Below are positions 1 through 11,026 of a stretch of 37,268 nt of DNA, one piece after another. Numbering within the stretch: position 1 is the stretch's first letter; every line of letters starts with the position of its first letter. Made by a program: the position numbers and the translations under genes. The notes beneath the pieces were generated by a model. That model searched no databases. It saw only the letters and a list, made by a program, of their open reading frames with translations, and had not been told where the DNA came from. Origin of the DNA: Bacillota bacterium (GTDB lineage: Bacteria; Bacillota; Bacilli; Bu12); contig JADBKH010000022.1 in the NCBI GenBank assembly GCA_014896485.1, positions 1 through 37,268 on the forward strand, in the 5' to 3' direction.

Positions 1-1046
1 AAGACCCTCTACTGCGCAGCGAAAAGGGAAAATTCAAACCAGAAGATGAATGGCTTTGGGTTGAGAATGCACACCCAGCAATTTTAACTCCTGAAGAGGC
101 CGAAGCGGCTATCAAAATCCTTGAAACACGTGGCCCATGGGGTGGAGTTTCGAGAACTGACGAATCCCCGTATCTTTTCTCAGTAGACAATTCCAATGGT
201 GAGACGCTGTTCACCTGTAAACGGTGCGGCGGACACGTAAGGGGTCATCAGAAGGGCAAAGACCAAAAATTCTATGGATGCCATAATGCAATATCCCAAG
301 GGAAGTATGGGGACTGTGGCTCGTTATGGTTAGTGCGGAAAGACTTTTTGGAGCAGTGCGTCGTGGATACGGTAATTCAACGGTATAGTAGCGGGGAGTT
401 TGTCCAAGCAGTATTGGAGAAAGTCAACCAATCAATCCACGATTTGAACCAGAACGGGAGCGACGAGCTTCAACATTTGGACAAAGCCATCGCTCAACAA
501 CATAAGGTTTTCCAAAACCTCGTTGAAACGGTGAAATTGACTGGACCCTCAATCGCCTTGGCAAAAGAAATACGAGCGGCCGAACAGGAAATCAAGAAAC
601 TTGAGGAGAAACGTACAAAACTCACTCAAGAACTTCAGCCCCTAGAGCCGATCGACATTCAGTATCTGAAGGCCTTGTTGGATGACCTTGCATTAGTAAT
701 GAAGTCGGGCACCAACAAGCAAAAACGTGAGATGATTCGAGCGTTCGTCAGCAAAATGGAGTTCGACCCGGATACTCGCAAAATTGATGTATATTTGTGG
801 CCTACCCCCCTCGCTGGAGGTGACCACTACATAAAGAAGTCGAAGCACATTTTTCTATGCTTCGACCGGGTTAAATCGAATGGTGGAGGCGACGGGAGTC
901 GAACCCGCGTCCGGAGGTCACGTGCGGCGAGTCTCTCCGAGCGCAGCTCCGGTTTATTTTCGATCGCGGCCGCCCCGGAGCCAGGTGAACCTACGATCCA
1001 GCCTGCTGTACGCTCCCCGACGGTTTACAGGCTTTCCGCCAGGTAA
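1..1046 (+). CDS. Large serine recombinase, C-terminal part (cut by window edge)
   Basis: Open in frame 3 from the window edge; the catalytic serine domain lies outside. What remains is the end of the Recombinase domain, a zinc-ribbon (a CxxC pair around 213-226, with further Cys around 280-310), and a long charged coiled-coil (about 420-640). This order is typical of large serine recombinases that integrate phages and genomic islands. Composition is visibly AT-richer (about 45% GC in sampled lines) than the host genes (often near 60%), which suggests transfer. The gene points at, and runs into, the 3' end of ssrA. There is no stop before the tmRNA, so the frame continues antisense through ssrA to a TAA at 1044-1046, giving the protein 54 junction-encoded residues. 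The natural end in the excised element may differ. Family is clear; the exact C-terminus and activity are inferred. Confidence 0.85.
   Translation, partial: DPLLRSEKGKFKPEDEWLWVENAHPAILTPEEAEAAIKILETRGPWGGVSRTDESPYLFSVDNSNGETLFTCKRCGGHVRGHQKGKDQKFYGCHNAISQGKYGDCGSLWLVRKDFLEQCVVDTVIQRYSSGEFVQAVLEKVNQSIHDLNQNGSDELQHLDKAIAQQHKVFQNLVETVKLTGPSIALAKEIRAAEQEIKKLEEKRTKLTQELQPLEPIDIQYLKALLDDLALVMKSGTNKQKREMIRAFVSKMEFDPDTRKIDVYLWPTPLAGGDHYIKKSKHIFLCFDRVKSNGGGDGSRTRVRRSRAASLSERSSGLFSIAAAPEPGEPTIQPAVRSPTVYRLSAR
839..866 (-). terminator. Hairpin downstream of ssrA, probable terminator supplied by the island
   Basis: A perfect 9-bp inverted repeat (GTCGAAGCA / TGCTTCGAC, 10-nt loop) lies 14 nt beyond the tmRNA CCA end. 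Read on the minus strand it is followed by TTCTTTAT, so it could end ssrA transcription. It also lies within the last recombinase codons before the junction, so it may instead be part of the recombinase's attachment-site dyad. Confidence 0.5.
876..900. other. Candidate attachment-site junction (att) at the ssrA 3' end
   Basis: The recombinase gene meets the last bases of ssrA here, with the CCA end at 881-883 on the complementary strand. Integration at the 3' end of tmRNA genes by serine and tyrosine recombinases is well known. The exact crossover cannot be set because the other junction is outside the window. Confidence 0.45.
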
Positions 1047-1264
1047 CCTGCCTCCATTACCACGCTGGTTTCGGCAGGAAAAGCCAGGTGGTTGCCGAAA
1101 GTCGGCCGCCTAAAAGAGGTTAGGCAGCGGCCTCCAGCACAAGTTCGCCGTCGAAGGAATCTTCTTCTTTGGCACTTATTGAAGGTTGCGGTTGGTACGG
1201 GGTCGCAAGCCCCGACTCGCTGCTCGCCTTCCGCAAAGGCCTCCGTCGATTCCGGAACGCCCCC
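881..1264 (-). ncRNA. ssrA: Transfer-messenger RNA (tmRNA, SsrA)
   Basis: tmRNA rescues ribosomes stalled on broken mRNAs by acting first as alanyl-tRNA and then as a template for a degradation tag; it works with SmpB, encoded nearby. On the minus strand the RNA starts GGGGGCG followed by the conserved segment ending AATCGAC (about 1240-1264). It ends with a T-arm carrying GGTTCGACTCCC and an encoded CCA at 881-883. The 5' GGGGGCG pairs with the 3' CGCCTCC to form the acceptor stem. The mRNA-like segment is at 1120-1173. Length is 384 nt, slightly above the usual 350-370. The 3' end doubles as integration target of the recombinase at the left. The 5' leader between promoter and mature end would be removed by RNase P. 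Confidence 0.96.
1120..1173 (-). other. tmRNA tag-peptide reading frame
   Basis: After the TAAGT determinant, the resume codon GCC starts a 17-codon frame ending TAA. The encoded tag is AKEEDSFDGELVLEAAA. It keeps a non-polar Ala-Ala end for ClpXP-type proteases, but the last three residues are AAA preceded by Glu instead of the common LAA or VAA. Confidence 0.85.
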
Positions 1265-1278
1265 AGGTGCATCTACGC

Positions 1279-1306
1279 ATTTTACCACGATCACGTTCCA
1301 AGACAA
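1279..1306 (-). promoter_or_regulatory. Sigma-A-type promoter of ssrA
   Basis: On the minus strand: -35 TTGTCT (1301-1306), 16-bp spacer, -10 TAAAAT (1279-1284). The mature tmRNA 5' end is 14 nt after the -10 box, leaving a short leader of about 7 nt. Confidence 0.75.
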
Positions 1307-1332
1307 TACCAGTCTTTCACAAATGCTGTAGG

Positions 1333-1719
1333 CTACTCCCCGATCAACGCACGATACGCAGCCGCATCCAGCAGCTGATTGGCCTCTTGATCCCAATCGG
1401 TTGGCTCGATCTTGACCAACCAGCCTTCTCCGTAGGGATCTTGGTTGACCAACTCGGGGCGCTGTTCCAACGCTTCGTTTTTCTCGACGACACGACCCGA
1501 AATCGGCGTGTAAACGTCGGAAACGCTTTTGACAGATTCAACCGTACCGATGGCCTCTCCTGCATGGAAGCCCTTTCCGACTTCTGGCAATTCGACAAAG
1601 ATAACATCCCCAAGTTCATTCTGCGCAAAATCGGTAATGCCCAAGCGAACCCGGCCCTCTTCTTGGACCACCCACTCATGTTCCTTGGAATACCGCCGAT
1701 CGTCGCGTACTTCGCTCAC
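1333..1719 (-). CDS. gcvH: Glycine cleavage system H protein
   Basis: A 128-residue lipoyl carrier protein. In the glycine cleavage complex it shuttles the aminomethyl group between the P, T and L proteins; in Bacilli it is also the relay for lipoate to other lipoyl enzymes. The modified lysine is K64 in the motif [10 protein letters not shown], and the family signatures KEHEWV near the start and DPYGEGWL near the end are present. The start is GTG with AAAGGAGGT 7-8 nt upstream. It follows smpB by 34 bp on the same strand, with no terminator seen between them, so it probably belongs to the secG-rnr-smpB transcript. No gcvT or gcvP is in the window, as in Bacillus, where gcvH is unlinked from gcvPT. 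Confidence 0.96.
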   Translation of the reverse strand: MSEVRDDRRYSKEHEWVVQEEGRVRLGITDFAQNELGDVIFVELPEVGKGFHAGEAIGTVESVKSVSDVYTPISGRVVEKNEALEQRPELVNQDPYGEGWLVKIEPTDWDQEANQLLDAAAYRALIGE

Positions 1720-1753
1720 TCAAAAACCTCCTTTGCAAGACAGCGGCGTCCTC

Positions 1754-2218
1754 TCACGCTTTCTGTTTTTCCCGCAGCGCCCGCTGCATCTGCCGTTGGG
1801 CATCCCGTTTGGCGATGCTTTCCCGCTTGTCGTAAGCTTTCTTGCCCCGAGCCAAGCCGATACGCACCTTGGCCCATCCGTGGCTCAAATAGATCTCAAG
1901 GGGAATCAGCGTATAGCCCTTCTCTTGCGACGCACCCATTAGCTTGGCGATTTCGCGTTTGTGTAGCAGCAACTTGCGCGTCCGCCGTGGATCGTGACCA
2001 AACCGGCTGGCCGGTGCATAAGGGGCAATATAGAGGTTGTAGAGATATACTTCCCCATCCTTAACCCGCGCAAAGGCATCGGCCAAGCTGACACGTCCCG
2101 CCCGCACCGACTTGATCTCACTGCCTGTCAGCTCAATCCCTGCTTCGTACGTCTCATCGATGAAATAATTGTGCCGGGCACGTCGGTTTTGTGCCACAAC
2201 TTTGTGTGCTTCTTCCAC
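1754..2218 (-). CDS. smpB: SsrA-binding protein SmpB
   Basis: A 154-residue RNA-binding protein that binds the tRNA-like part of tmRNA and places it in the A site of stalled ribosomes. Family landmarks: N-terminal [18 protein letters not shown], the core [27 protein letters not shown], and the basic C-terminal tail ([13 protein letters not shown] onward) that enters the mRNA channel. It lies 6 bp after rnr and about 0.5 kb upstream of ssrA, so both partners of trans-translation and the exonuclease RNase R are grouped. The start is GTG with a GA-rich ribosome-binding region in the short gap after the rnr stop. Length matches B. subtilis SmpB (156). Confidence 0.97.
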   Translation of the reverse strand: MEEAHKVVAQNRRARHNYFIDETYEAGIELTGSEIKSVRAGRVSLADAFARVKDGEVYLYNLYIAPYAPASRFGHDPRRTRKLLLHKREIAKLMGASQEKGYTLIPLEIYLSHGWAKVRIGLARGKKAYDKRESIAKRDAQRQMQRALREKQKA

Positions 2219-2224
2219 CCTCCC

Positions 2225-4666
2225 TCACCTACCCTCGAAATGGTTTTCGGGACGCTTGCGATCCCGTGGGGGTGTATTTCCCGGACGACCCGAGGCGGGA
2301 CGTTTGGGAATCGACTTGTACTTTCCTTCAGACGAAGACTGCGGGTTTCCTTGCGAGGAGCGACGGGGATCACCCGCTGCGGGGCGGCGTGATCCACCAG
2401 CGCTGCGTGGAGAATTGGATCCTCGCCACCCTGCACCGTTGCCTGTTCCCCTGCCTCGATCCCGTTCACCGCGAAAATGGCGCTGCAACGCCGCCGCTGC
2501 TTCAGCCTGCTTCTCCTCTTCGGTTTTGGCAAGGGTCAGATCAATGGCTTTCTCCTCCACATTGACATTGATCACTTCGACACGAATGGGATCGCCCAAG
2601 CGAAAACTCCGCCGATTGCTCTGCCCAATGAGGGCATACTGCGTCTCGTCGTAAGCATAGTAGTCATCGGTCAGCTGGCTCACATGCAGCAAACCCTCGA
2701 CCGTGTTTTCCATTTCGACAAAGAGTCCGAAGCTGGTCACACCCGAGATGGTCCCATCGAATTGCTGACCCACTTTATCCGCCATATACTCGGCTTTCTT
2801 GACATCTTCAGACTCGCGCTCCGCATCAGTGGCCACGCGTTCACGCTCGGAAGTGTGATCGGCAACTTCTGGCAAAATTGCTTCCAAATGGGCCCGGCGC
2901 TGCGGCGAAAGCCCTTCCTGCCCGAACAGTTCGCGAATGATACGGTGGATCTGCAGATCAGGATAGCGCCGGATTGGCGAGGTAAAATGGGTGTAGTACC
3001 GCGTCGCCAGACTGAAGTGTCCCAGCGGAACCGCAGCGTAGTGCGCCTGCTTTAAGCTGCGCAACAACAGGGTCTGGATCAGCAGCTCTTCGGGAGATCC
3101 TTTGACTTGTGCCAACAGCTCCTGCAGCGCTTTAGGCGTCACCTCATCCGTATCCGCGCCCCGGATGCGGTAACCGAAATTGTAGACAAAATCGGCAAAA
3201 GCTTTGATCTTGTCCGGATCAGGACGTTCATGGACACGGTACAAAAAAGGAACGTCCCGCTTGAAATGCGCTTCGGCAACGATTTCATTGGTACAGAGCA
3301 TGAACTCTTCGATGATCCGCTCAGCGGTTCCCCGAATCACTTGCACGATCTCTATGGGATGTCCCTCTTCGTCACAGCGCACTTTGACCTCTGGAAAGTC
3401 GAAGTCAATCGCCCCGCGCCGCTGACGTTTCTCATTGAGCGTACGGGCCAGTTCGGCCATCAGCTGGAAATCGTCGACGAGCGGGGCATAGCGTTTCCGT
3501 GCCCAAGGCTCCCCTTCGAGCACTTGATTGACGGCGTTATACGTCATCCGCTCTACCGTTTGGATGACACTGGGGTACAGCTCATAGGAGACCACTTCCC
3601 CCTGTTCATCGATCTCGGCATCGACACTGAGCGTCAGACGAGGTACGCGCGGATTGAGGCTGCAGATGCCATTGGAGAGGCGTTCCGGCAACATGGGCAA
3701 GACACGATCGACCAAGTAGACGCTGGTGCCCCGACGATAGGCCTCCCGATCAATGGCAGTTCCCTCACGCACGTAATAAGCGACATCCGCAATATGTACA
3801 CCGAGGCGGATATGCCCATTGGGCAGGCGCAGGACGTCAACCGCATCATCAAAATCTTTGGTGTCCTCCCCATCGATCGTGACGATCGGGCGATCGCGCA
3901 AGTCACGCCGCCCCGAAAGGTCACGTGGACTGACCTGATCGGGAATTTGCTCTGCCTCAAAAAGCACCTCGTCCGGAAAGGACTCCGCAAGGTCGTACTT
4001 GCGTACGACGGTACGGATGTCGACACCGACTTCTCCCGGAAACCCGATCACCTCTGTAATGATGCCTTCCGGACTGCGCCGAAATTCATCGGGATAGGCA
4101 GAGATGGTCACGACCACTTTTTGCCCATCCTGGGCATTCAGCAAGCCCTCAGGAGGCACGAAGATGTCTTGATAGATGCGTTTGTCATCCGGAACGACAA
4201 AACCAAACTGATGGGAGATCTGCAACGTACCCACCACACGCTGGTTGGCGCGCACCAGGATACGGATGACTTCCCCTTCCTTGCGCTGGATCTCTTCCAA
4301 TCCACTGCGCGGAGGTGCTGTCCCTTGTATCAGACGAACGATCACCCGATCGCCGTGCATCGCGCCGTGCAAGTTCTCCCGACTGATGTAAACATCTTCG
4401 ACCCCTTCTTCCTCCGGCAGAAGAAAGGCATACCCCGCACCATGTCCCTGCAAGCGTCCGACGATCAAACCCATCCGGTCCGGCAAGCCATAGCGACCTG
4501 CTCGGGTCCGAACGACCTTGCCCACCTTTTCGAGCTGCGTCAACAGATCGGCGAGCAACCGGCGTTCCCCTGCCTCCAAGCCAATGGATTCGGCCAGCTC
4601 CGGAAGTGTCATCGGTTTGTACGCCTGCTTGCGCATGAAGGCCAAAACGGCCTCCTCGTCAACCAC
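2225..4666 (-). CDS. rnr: Ribonuclease R (3'-5' exoribonuclease)
   Basis: An 813-residue RNase II/RNB-family enzyme that degrades structured RNA processively, including mRNAs released by trans-translation. Order: winged-helix N-terminus (1-60), two cold-shock-like domains (about 65-230), RNB catalytic domain (about 255-600) with the metal-binding run IDGEDTKDFDD at 264-274, S1 domain (about 633-712), then a 100-residue low-complexity tail rich in Arg, Gly, Ser, Pro and Asn. Such basic tails bind RNA or ribosomes. The GTG start is supported by TAGGAGGT 6 nt upstream. It lies between secG and smpB, the usual Bacilli order. Confidence 0.97.
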   Translation of the reverse strand: MVDEEAVLAFMRKQAYKPMTLPELAESIGLEAGERRLLADLLTQLEKVGKVVRTRAGRYGLPDRMGLIVGRLQGHGAGYAFLLPEEEGVEDVYISRENLHGAMHGDRVIVRLIQGTAPPRSGLEEIQRKEGEVIRILVRANQRVVGTLQISHQFGFVVPDDKRIYQDIFVPPEGLLNAQDGQKVVVTISAYPDEFRRSPEGIITEVIGFPGEVGVDIRTVVRKYDLAESFPDEVLFEAEQIPDQVSPRDLSGRRDLRDRPIVTIDGEDTKDFDDAVDVLRLPNGHIRLGVHIADVAYYVREGTAIDREAYRRGTSVYLVDRVLPMLPERLSNGICSLNPRVPRLTLSVDAEIDEQGEVVSYELYPSVIQTVERMTYNAVNQVLEGEPWARKRYAPLVDDFQLMAELARTLNEKRQRRGAIDFDFPEVKVRCDEEGHPIEIVQVIRGTAERIIEEFMLCTNEIVAEAHFKRDVPFLYRVHERPDPDKIKAFADFVYNFGYRIRGADTDEVTPKALQELLAQVKGSPEELLIQTLLLRSLKQAHYAAVPLGHFSLATRYYTHFTSPIRRYPDLQIHRIIRELFGQEGLSPQRRAHLEAILPEVADHTSERERVATDAERESEDVKKAEYMADKVGQQFDGTISGVTSFGLFVEMENTVEGLLHVSQLTDDYYAYDETQYALIGQSNRRSFRLGDPIRVEVINVNVEEKAIDLTLAKTEEEKQAEAAAALQRHFRGERDRGRGTGNGAGWRGSNSPRSAGGSRRPAAGDPRRSSQGNPQSSSEGKYKSIPKRPASGRPGNTPPRDRKRPENHFEGR

Positions 4667-4730
4667 CCGGAGACCTCCTATTCATGTCCGTCTTCTCTCC
4701 ATACCATCGCAACGGTCGGCCTAGGATGCC

Positions 4731-4973
4731 CTAGTGCACCGTCAACCATGCGATCGCCAACGCATCCGCAAAGAACAGTCCCCCGATCACCCAGGTAGCC
4801 CGTTGAAGCAGCCGTTCCAGCGGGCTTAGGTGATGACTTGTACCCCCCTGCTCGTTGCCACCTGCAATCGTTGCCGACAAGCCTGCCTGGTGTCCTGGCT
4901 GCAGCAACACCACAATGATGACCAAAACCGAGAGCACAACCGCTGCAATTCGTGCCACACTATCCCAGCTCAA
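4731..4973 (-). CDS. secG: Preprotein translocase subunit SecG
   Basis: A small SecYEG subunit in the plasma membrane that aids SecA-driven export. Two hydrophobic segments are visible: the first contains AAVVLSVLVIIVVLLQPG with the typical LLQ motif, the second is ATWVIGGLFFADALAIAWL near the end. Between them is a Gly/Ala/Ser-rich loop. I chose a TTG start at 4973 (80 residues) because AAAGGGG lies 8 nt upstream and the length then fits the family (about 75-80); a GTG at 5027 would add 18 unlikely charged residues and lies very close to the predicted transcription start. It is the first gene of secG-rnr-smpB. Confidence 0.88.
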   Translation of the reverse strand: MSWDSVARIAAVVLSVLVIIVVLLQPGHQAGLSATIAGGNEQGGTSHHLSPLERLLQRATWVIGGLFFADALAIAWLTVH

Positions 4974-5039
4974 CGTCCATACCCCTTTTTCTACACATAC
5001 ATTTCTTCTCTTCCGCTCGGCGTTCACCAGGTTTAGCGT

Positions 5040-5068
5040 ATTGTACCATACCCTTCGCTTCTGCCCAA
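5040..5068 (-). promoter_or_regulatory. Promoter of the secG-rnr-smpB operon
   Basis: Minus strand: -35 TTGGGC (5063-5068), 17-bp spacer, -10 TACAAT (5040-5045) with an extended TG upstream (TATGGTACAAT). It sits between the histidine-kinase stop and secG. Confidence 0.72.
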
Positions 5069-5093
5069 TGGCTCGATCTTAGGATAGCGCGTT

Positions 5094-6578
5094 TTACGCG
5101 GCACCGTCTTCTTCCTGCAGCGTGGTACAGATCGGCACATGGAGGGTAAACGCACTTCCTTTTCCTTCTACGCTCTCGACCGAGACGCGGATCTTTAAGA
5201 GCTCACCGAGCTGCTTGACAATCGAAAGGCCGAGCCCCGATTCGCCCGTCGTCCGCGTACGCGATGGATCGACTTTGAAGAATCGGCTCCAGATATGGGG
5301 CAACAACTCCGGGGCAATGCCGGGACCTGTATCTTCTACCGAAAGCAGCAGCTGCCGTCCCTCTACACGTGCACCTAGAGTGACACTGCCTGTTTCCGTA
5401 AATTGAAGGGCGTTTTTGACCAGATTCTCGATCATCTCTTCCAACTTCTCTTCGTCCGTCTCCACTTCAGCTTCTTCTGCTTCAGGAGTCACGGCAGTAC
5501 ATAACTCCAACCCCTTCGCTTCGGCAGTTGGGCGAAAGGTATCGGCAACGTGCCGGAGCACTTCCGCACCCCGAAAACGCGTGGGATGGATCTGCAAAAC
5601 TCCTGATTCGGCACGAGCCAACTCAAGGATCTGATCCACCATACGTCTGAGCCGCTCGATCTGATCGTCCAGGATGAGGTAGGCTTCATGGCGCTCGTCA
5701 TCGCCGATGACCCCCTCCTGCAACGCTTCCACGTAGCCGGCAATCGCAGTCAAAGGGGTTTTGAGATCGTGAGAGATATTGGCAAAGAAATTGGATCGTT
5801 CCTCTTCATACTGGCGTTGGCGCGCACTCGCTTGGGCCAATGCCTCCGCCATCCCGTTCATCTCTTCAGCCAGATCGGCCAACTCGTCATTGCGGTGCAA
5901 AAAGACCCGCCGGTCATAGTCGCCGTTTCCAATCTCGCGCGCCGCTTGCCCGAGTTGCTTAAGCGGACGCGTCAACGAGCGTGTAGAAAAATAGGCGACA
6001 GCACCCGCCACTCCCAGTCCGATAAACCCAGTCAGTCCGACGGCCAACCACAGCCGGTGAATCGCTGGCTCCAACGTGGTCAATGGTGCAAAAGCGATCA
6101 CCATGTCCATGCCTTTACCGACCCGGAGAGGCTGTGCCAGCACCAAGGCAGGCGGCACATTCTCCACCTTCGGGTTCAAAGTACCCACCAAAGGGCCGTT
6201 CTGTAAGACAGAGGGGACGATCTCTTGAGCAGCAAATAGGGTGAGGGCAGCATCGGCATCTGGACCCAGTACCGGTCGGCCCGTCGCATCGGTGACCAAA
6301 AGCGTCGACCCGGAAGTGGCCTCCACCGCACGGATCAAATCATTGAGTCCCACCAAACGCACAGGATCACGGGCAGTGCTTTGGACAGCTGCGCCGATCT
6401 GCTGAACCGCTTTTGCCATGCTCTCCTCTTGGGCGCGTAGGATCAAATTGGCACCTACGATACTGATCCCGACGGCAACCGCTACCAAGGCGACAGCCAC
6501 TACCAAAACAAAGGAGGCGAACGTTCGATGCATCAGCGGGATACGCCGCGTCGCAAGCCAGTGGCGTATCCACTTCAT
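5094..6578 (-). CDS. Membrane sensor histidine kinase
   Basis: A 494-residue two-component sensor. Order: TM1 (about 20-45), an extracytoplasmic sensor region (about 46-172), TM2 (about 175-198), HAMP (about 199-250), HisKA with phosphoacceptor H270 in NISHDLKTPLTAI, and an HATPase_c domain with N box (ENLVKNALQF), G1 (EDTGPGIA), F box (FFKVD) and G2 (GESGLGLSI). All catalytic motifs are intact. Its ATG overlaps the response-regulator stop by 4 bp (ATGA), so the pair is translationally coupled. The sensor domain has no family I recognise, so the signal is unknown. The general type is BaeS/PhoR-like. Confidence 0.93.
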   Translation of the reverse strand: MKWIRHWLATRRIPLMHRTFASFVLVVAVALVAVAVGISIVGANLILRAQEESMAKAVQQIGAAVQSTARDPVRLVGLNDLIRAVEATSGSTLLVTDATGRPVLGPDADAALTLFAAQEIVPSVLQNGPLVGTLNPKVENVPPALVLAQPLRVGKGMDMVIAFAPLTTLEPAIHRLWLAVGLTGFIGLGVAGAVAYFSTRSLTRPLKQLGQAAREIGNGDYDRRVFLHRNDELADLAEEMNGMAEALAQASARQRQYEEERSNFFANISHDLKTPLTAIAGYVEALQEGVIGDDERHEAYLILDDQIERLRRMVDQILELARAESGVLQIHPTRFRGAEVLRHVADTFRPTAEAKGLELCTAVTPEAEEAEVETDEEKLEEMIENLVKNALQFTETGSVTLGARVEGRQLLLSVEDTGPGIAPELLPHIWSRFFKVDPSRTRTTGESGLGLSIVKQLGELLKIRVSVESVEGKGSAFTLHVPICTTLQEEDGAA

Positions 6579-7261
6579 GTCTCATCACAGCGCAAAAGAT
6601 AACCGACACCCCATACCGTTTGCAGGTATTGGGCCGCATGCGCCGCATCTTCGAGCTTTTGGCGAAGCCGTTTGACATGGACGTCTACCGTGCGTGTATC
6701 CCCGGCAAAGTCATAGCCCCACACCTCGCGCAATGCTTCCTCTCGAGAGACAGGGCGCCCCTCGTTTCGCATCAGGTAGACCAACAAGTCAAACTCCTTG
6801 GGCGCCAGATCCAAGGGCACCCCATCCACCGAGGCACGGCGAGGTGCCAAATCGGCAACGAGGGAACCCACGCGCAAGCTCTGTACCTCTTGGCGATCCA
6901 ACCCGACGCGCCGCAGCAGAGCGTTGACGCGTGCCACCATCTCCCGAAACGAGAAAGGCTTGGTAATGTAATCGTCGGCCCCCACTTCCAAACCGGCCAA
7001 ACGATCATCTTCTGTCTCTCGGGCTGTCAGAAAGATAATTGGCACGCTGGAGTGTGCACGAACTGCACGGCAGAGGGCGATACCGTCCATCTTCGGCATC
7101 ATGATGTCTAAAATGAGCAGATCTGGCAGGCTGCTTTCGGCAAGCCGCAGCGCCTGCTCTCCGTCGTAGGCGAGCAAGACGGTGTGATCGGCCTGCTCCA
7201 GGTAGCGCTTCACCAAGTGTGCAATGGCTTGGTCATCTTCTGCAACCAAAATCGTTGCCAT
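6575..7261 (-). CDS. OmpR/PhoB-family response regulator
   Basis: A 228-residue DNA-binding regulator paired with the kinase downstream. The receiver domain (1-115) has the acidic pair E8-D10, phospho-acceptor D52 (LLILDIMMP), T79 and K101. The winged helix (about 130-225) carries the OmpR signature DLAPKEFDLLVYLMRN and DTRTVDVHVKRLRQKL. The frame could open 22 codons earlier, but the ATG at 7261 has GGGAGG 8 nt upstream and starts directly at MATILVAEDD. A promoter with extended -10 lies about 30 nt upstream. The pair is inserted between the glycolytic operon and secG. The target genes cannot be told from sequence. Confidence 0.94.
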   Translation of the reverse strand: MATILVAEDDQAIAHLVKRYLEQADHTVLLAYDGEQALRLAESSLPDLLILDIMMPKMDGIALCRAVRAHSSVPIIFLTARETEDDRLAGLEVGADDYITKPFSFREMVARVNALLRRVGLDRQEVQSLRVGSLVADLAPRRASVDGVPLDLAPKEFDLLVYLMRNEGRPVSREEALREVWGYDFAGDTRTVDVHVKRLRQKLEDAAHAAQYLQTVWGVGYLLRCDET

Positions 7262-7292
7262 CGCTCTTTCCTCCCTACCACCTGCTGCACCC

Positions 7293-7298
7293 ATTGTA
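7293..7298 (-). promoter_or_regulatory. Extended -10 promoter of the two-component pair
   Basis: Minus strand TGGTACAAT, with TACAAT at 7293-7298, preceded by CTTTGTG-rich sequence but no well-spaced -35. It lies in the 95-bp gap between eno and the regulator. I see no convincing terminator for eno here, so read-through from the glycolytic operon is possible. Confidence 0.5.
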
Positions 7299-7356
7299 CC
7301 AGAAGTGCAGGAGCACAAAGGGCGCATCCCTCGAGCAAGTGGCCCTCAGCTAGAGC

Positions 7357-10193
<2,837 letters not shown>

Positions 10194-10227
10194 GCACTCC
10201 CCCCTTTGCAAGGTCTCTGAAAGCCAT

Positions 10228-10998
10228 TTATGCTTCTGCGGCACCCAATGCTTCGGCGATGGCTGCAAACGCCTCCGGATTCAAACTGGCCCCGCCCACC
10301 AAAAAACCATCAATCGCTGGCTGTAAAGCCAATGGTGAAGCATTGCCGGGATCGACACTGCCACCGTAAAGGATAGACAGGGTGGCGGCAATGTCACCCA
10401 AATGTTGTTCGGCTTGTACGCGAATGAAGGCAATCGTCTCTTGTGCAATGGAAGGCGTTGCTGCCTCTCCTGTTCCGATCGCCCAGATGGGCTCGTAGGC
10501 GATCAGCCAGGGCGCTTGCGGAAAGGCTTGCGCCACTTCCCACAGCGGTTGCAGTTGGTGCTGCAACCACAACTGCGTCTGCCCGACTTTACGTTCCTGC
10601 AGTCCCTCACCGACGCAGACGACAGGGCACAGCCCATGCTCCAGCGCAACGCGCATCTTTGCGGCCACCAGGGCATCGTCTTCGCCAAACAGGCGACGGC
10701 GCTCCGAATGGCCGACCAAAACGAGGGAGACACCGACATCCTGCAGCATCGCCGCACTCACTTCACCTGTAAAAGCGCCTTGCAGCCGATCCGAGAGGTT
10801 TTGGGCGCCGATCCGTATTCGACTGCCGGCTGCAGCAGCCGTAGCGGCCGGCAGGTGGGGATAGGGGGGACAGACAGCAACAGAGACCTGCGTCTCCTGC
10901 AAACGTGCCCGCAATCTCTCCAAGTAACCTGCCGTCTGAGAAGGCAGCAGGTTCATCTTCCAGTTCGCAATCGCCCAGCGGTCACGCACTTTTGGCAT
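10228..10998 (-). CDS. tpiA: Triosephosphate isomerase
   Basis: A 256-residue TIM-barrel enzyme interconverting dihydroxyacetone phosphate and glyceraldehyde 3-phosphate. Catalytic residues: K14 (ANWKMN), H97 (VGHSERR) and E169 (AYEPIWAIGTG); the phosphate-binding YGGSV is near the end. The open frame extends upstream through the end of pgk, but the real start is the ATG at 10998 after GAGGGGAG, which gives the family length (B. subtilis 253). It lies 28 bp after pgk. Confidence 0.97.
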   Translation of the reverse strand: MPKVRDRWAIANWKMNLLPSQTAGYLERLRARLQETQVSVAVCPPYPHLPAATAAAAGSRIRIGAQNLSDRLQGAFTGEVSAAMLQDVGVSLVLVGHSERRRLFGEDDALVAAKMRVALEHGLCPVVCVGEGLQERKVGQTQLWLQHQLQPLWEVAQAFPQAPWLIAYEPIWAIGTGEAATPSIAQETIAFIRVQAEQHLGDIAATLSILYGGSVDPGNASPLALQPAIDGFLVGGASLNPEAFAAIAEALGAAEA

Positions 10999-11026
10999 AT
11001 CGCTCCCCTCTCTCCTCTGCCATACA

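Noticed and set aside
880-1113. Plus-strand frame starting MVEATGVEPAS across ssrA
   Set aside because: It is the antisense strand of the tmRNA 3' end, a well-known false gene call; no ribosome-binding site.
3107-4798. Plus-strand frame of 563 codons opposite rnr
   Set aside because: Codon-shadow of the high-GC rnr gene; no family resemblance, and rnr is complete and conserved.
7299-7356. Intrinsic terminator after eno
   Set aside because: Only a 4-bp GGGC/GCCC pairing with a long loop and a short T-run; too weak to call.
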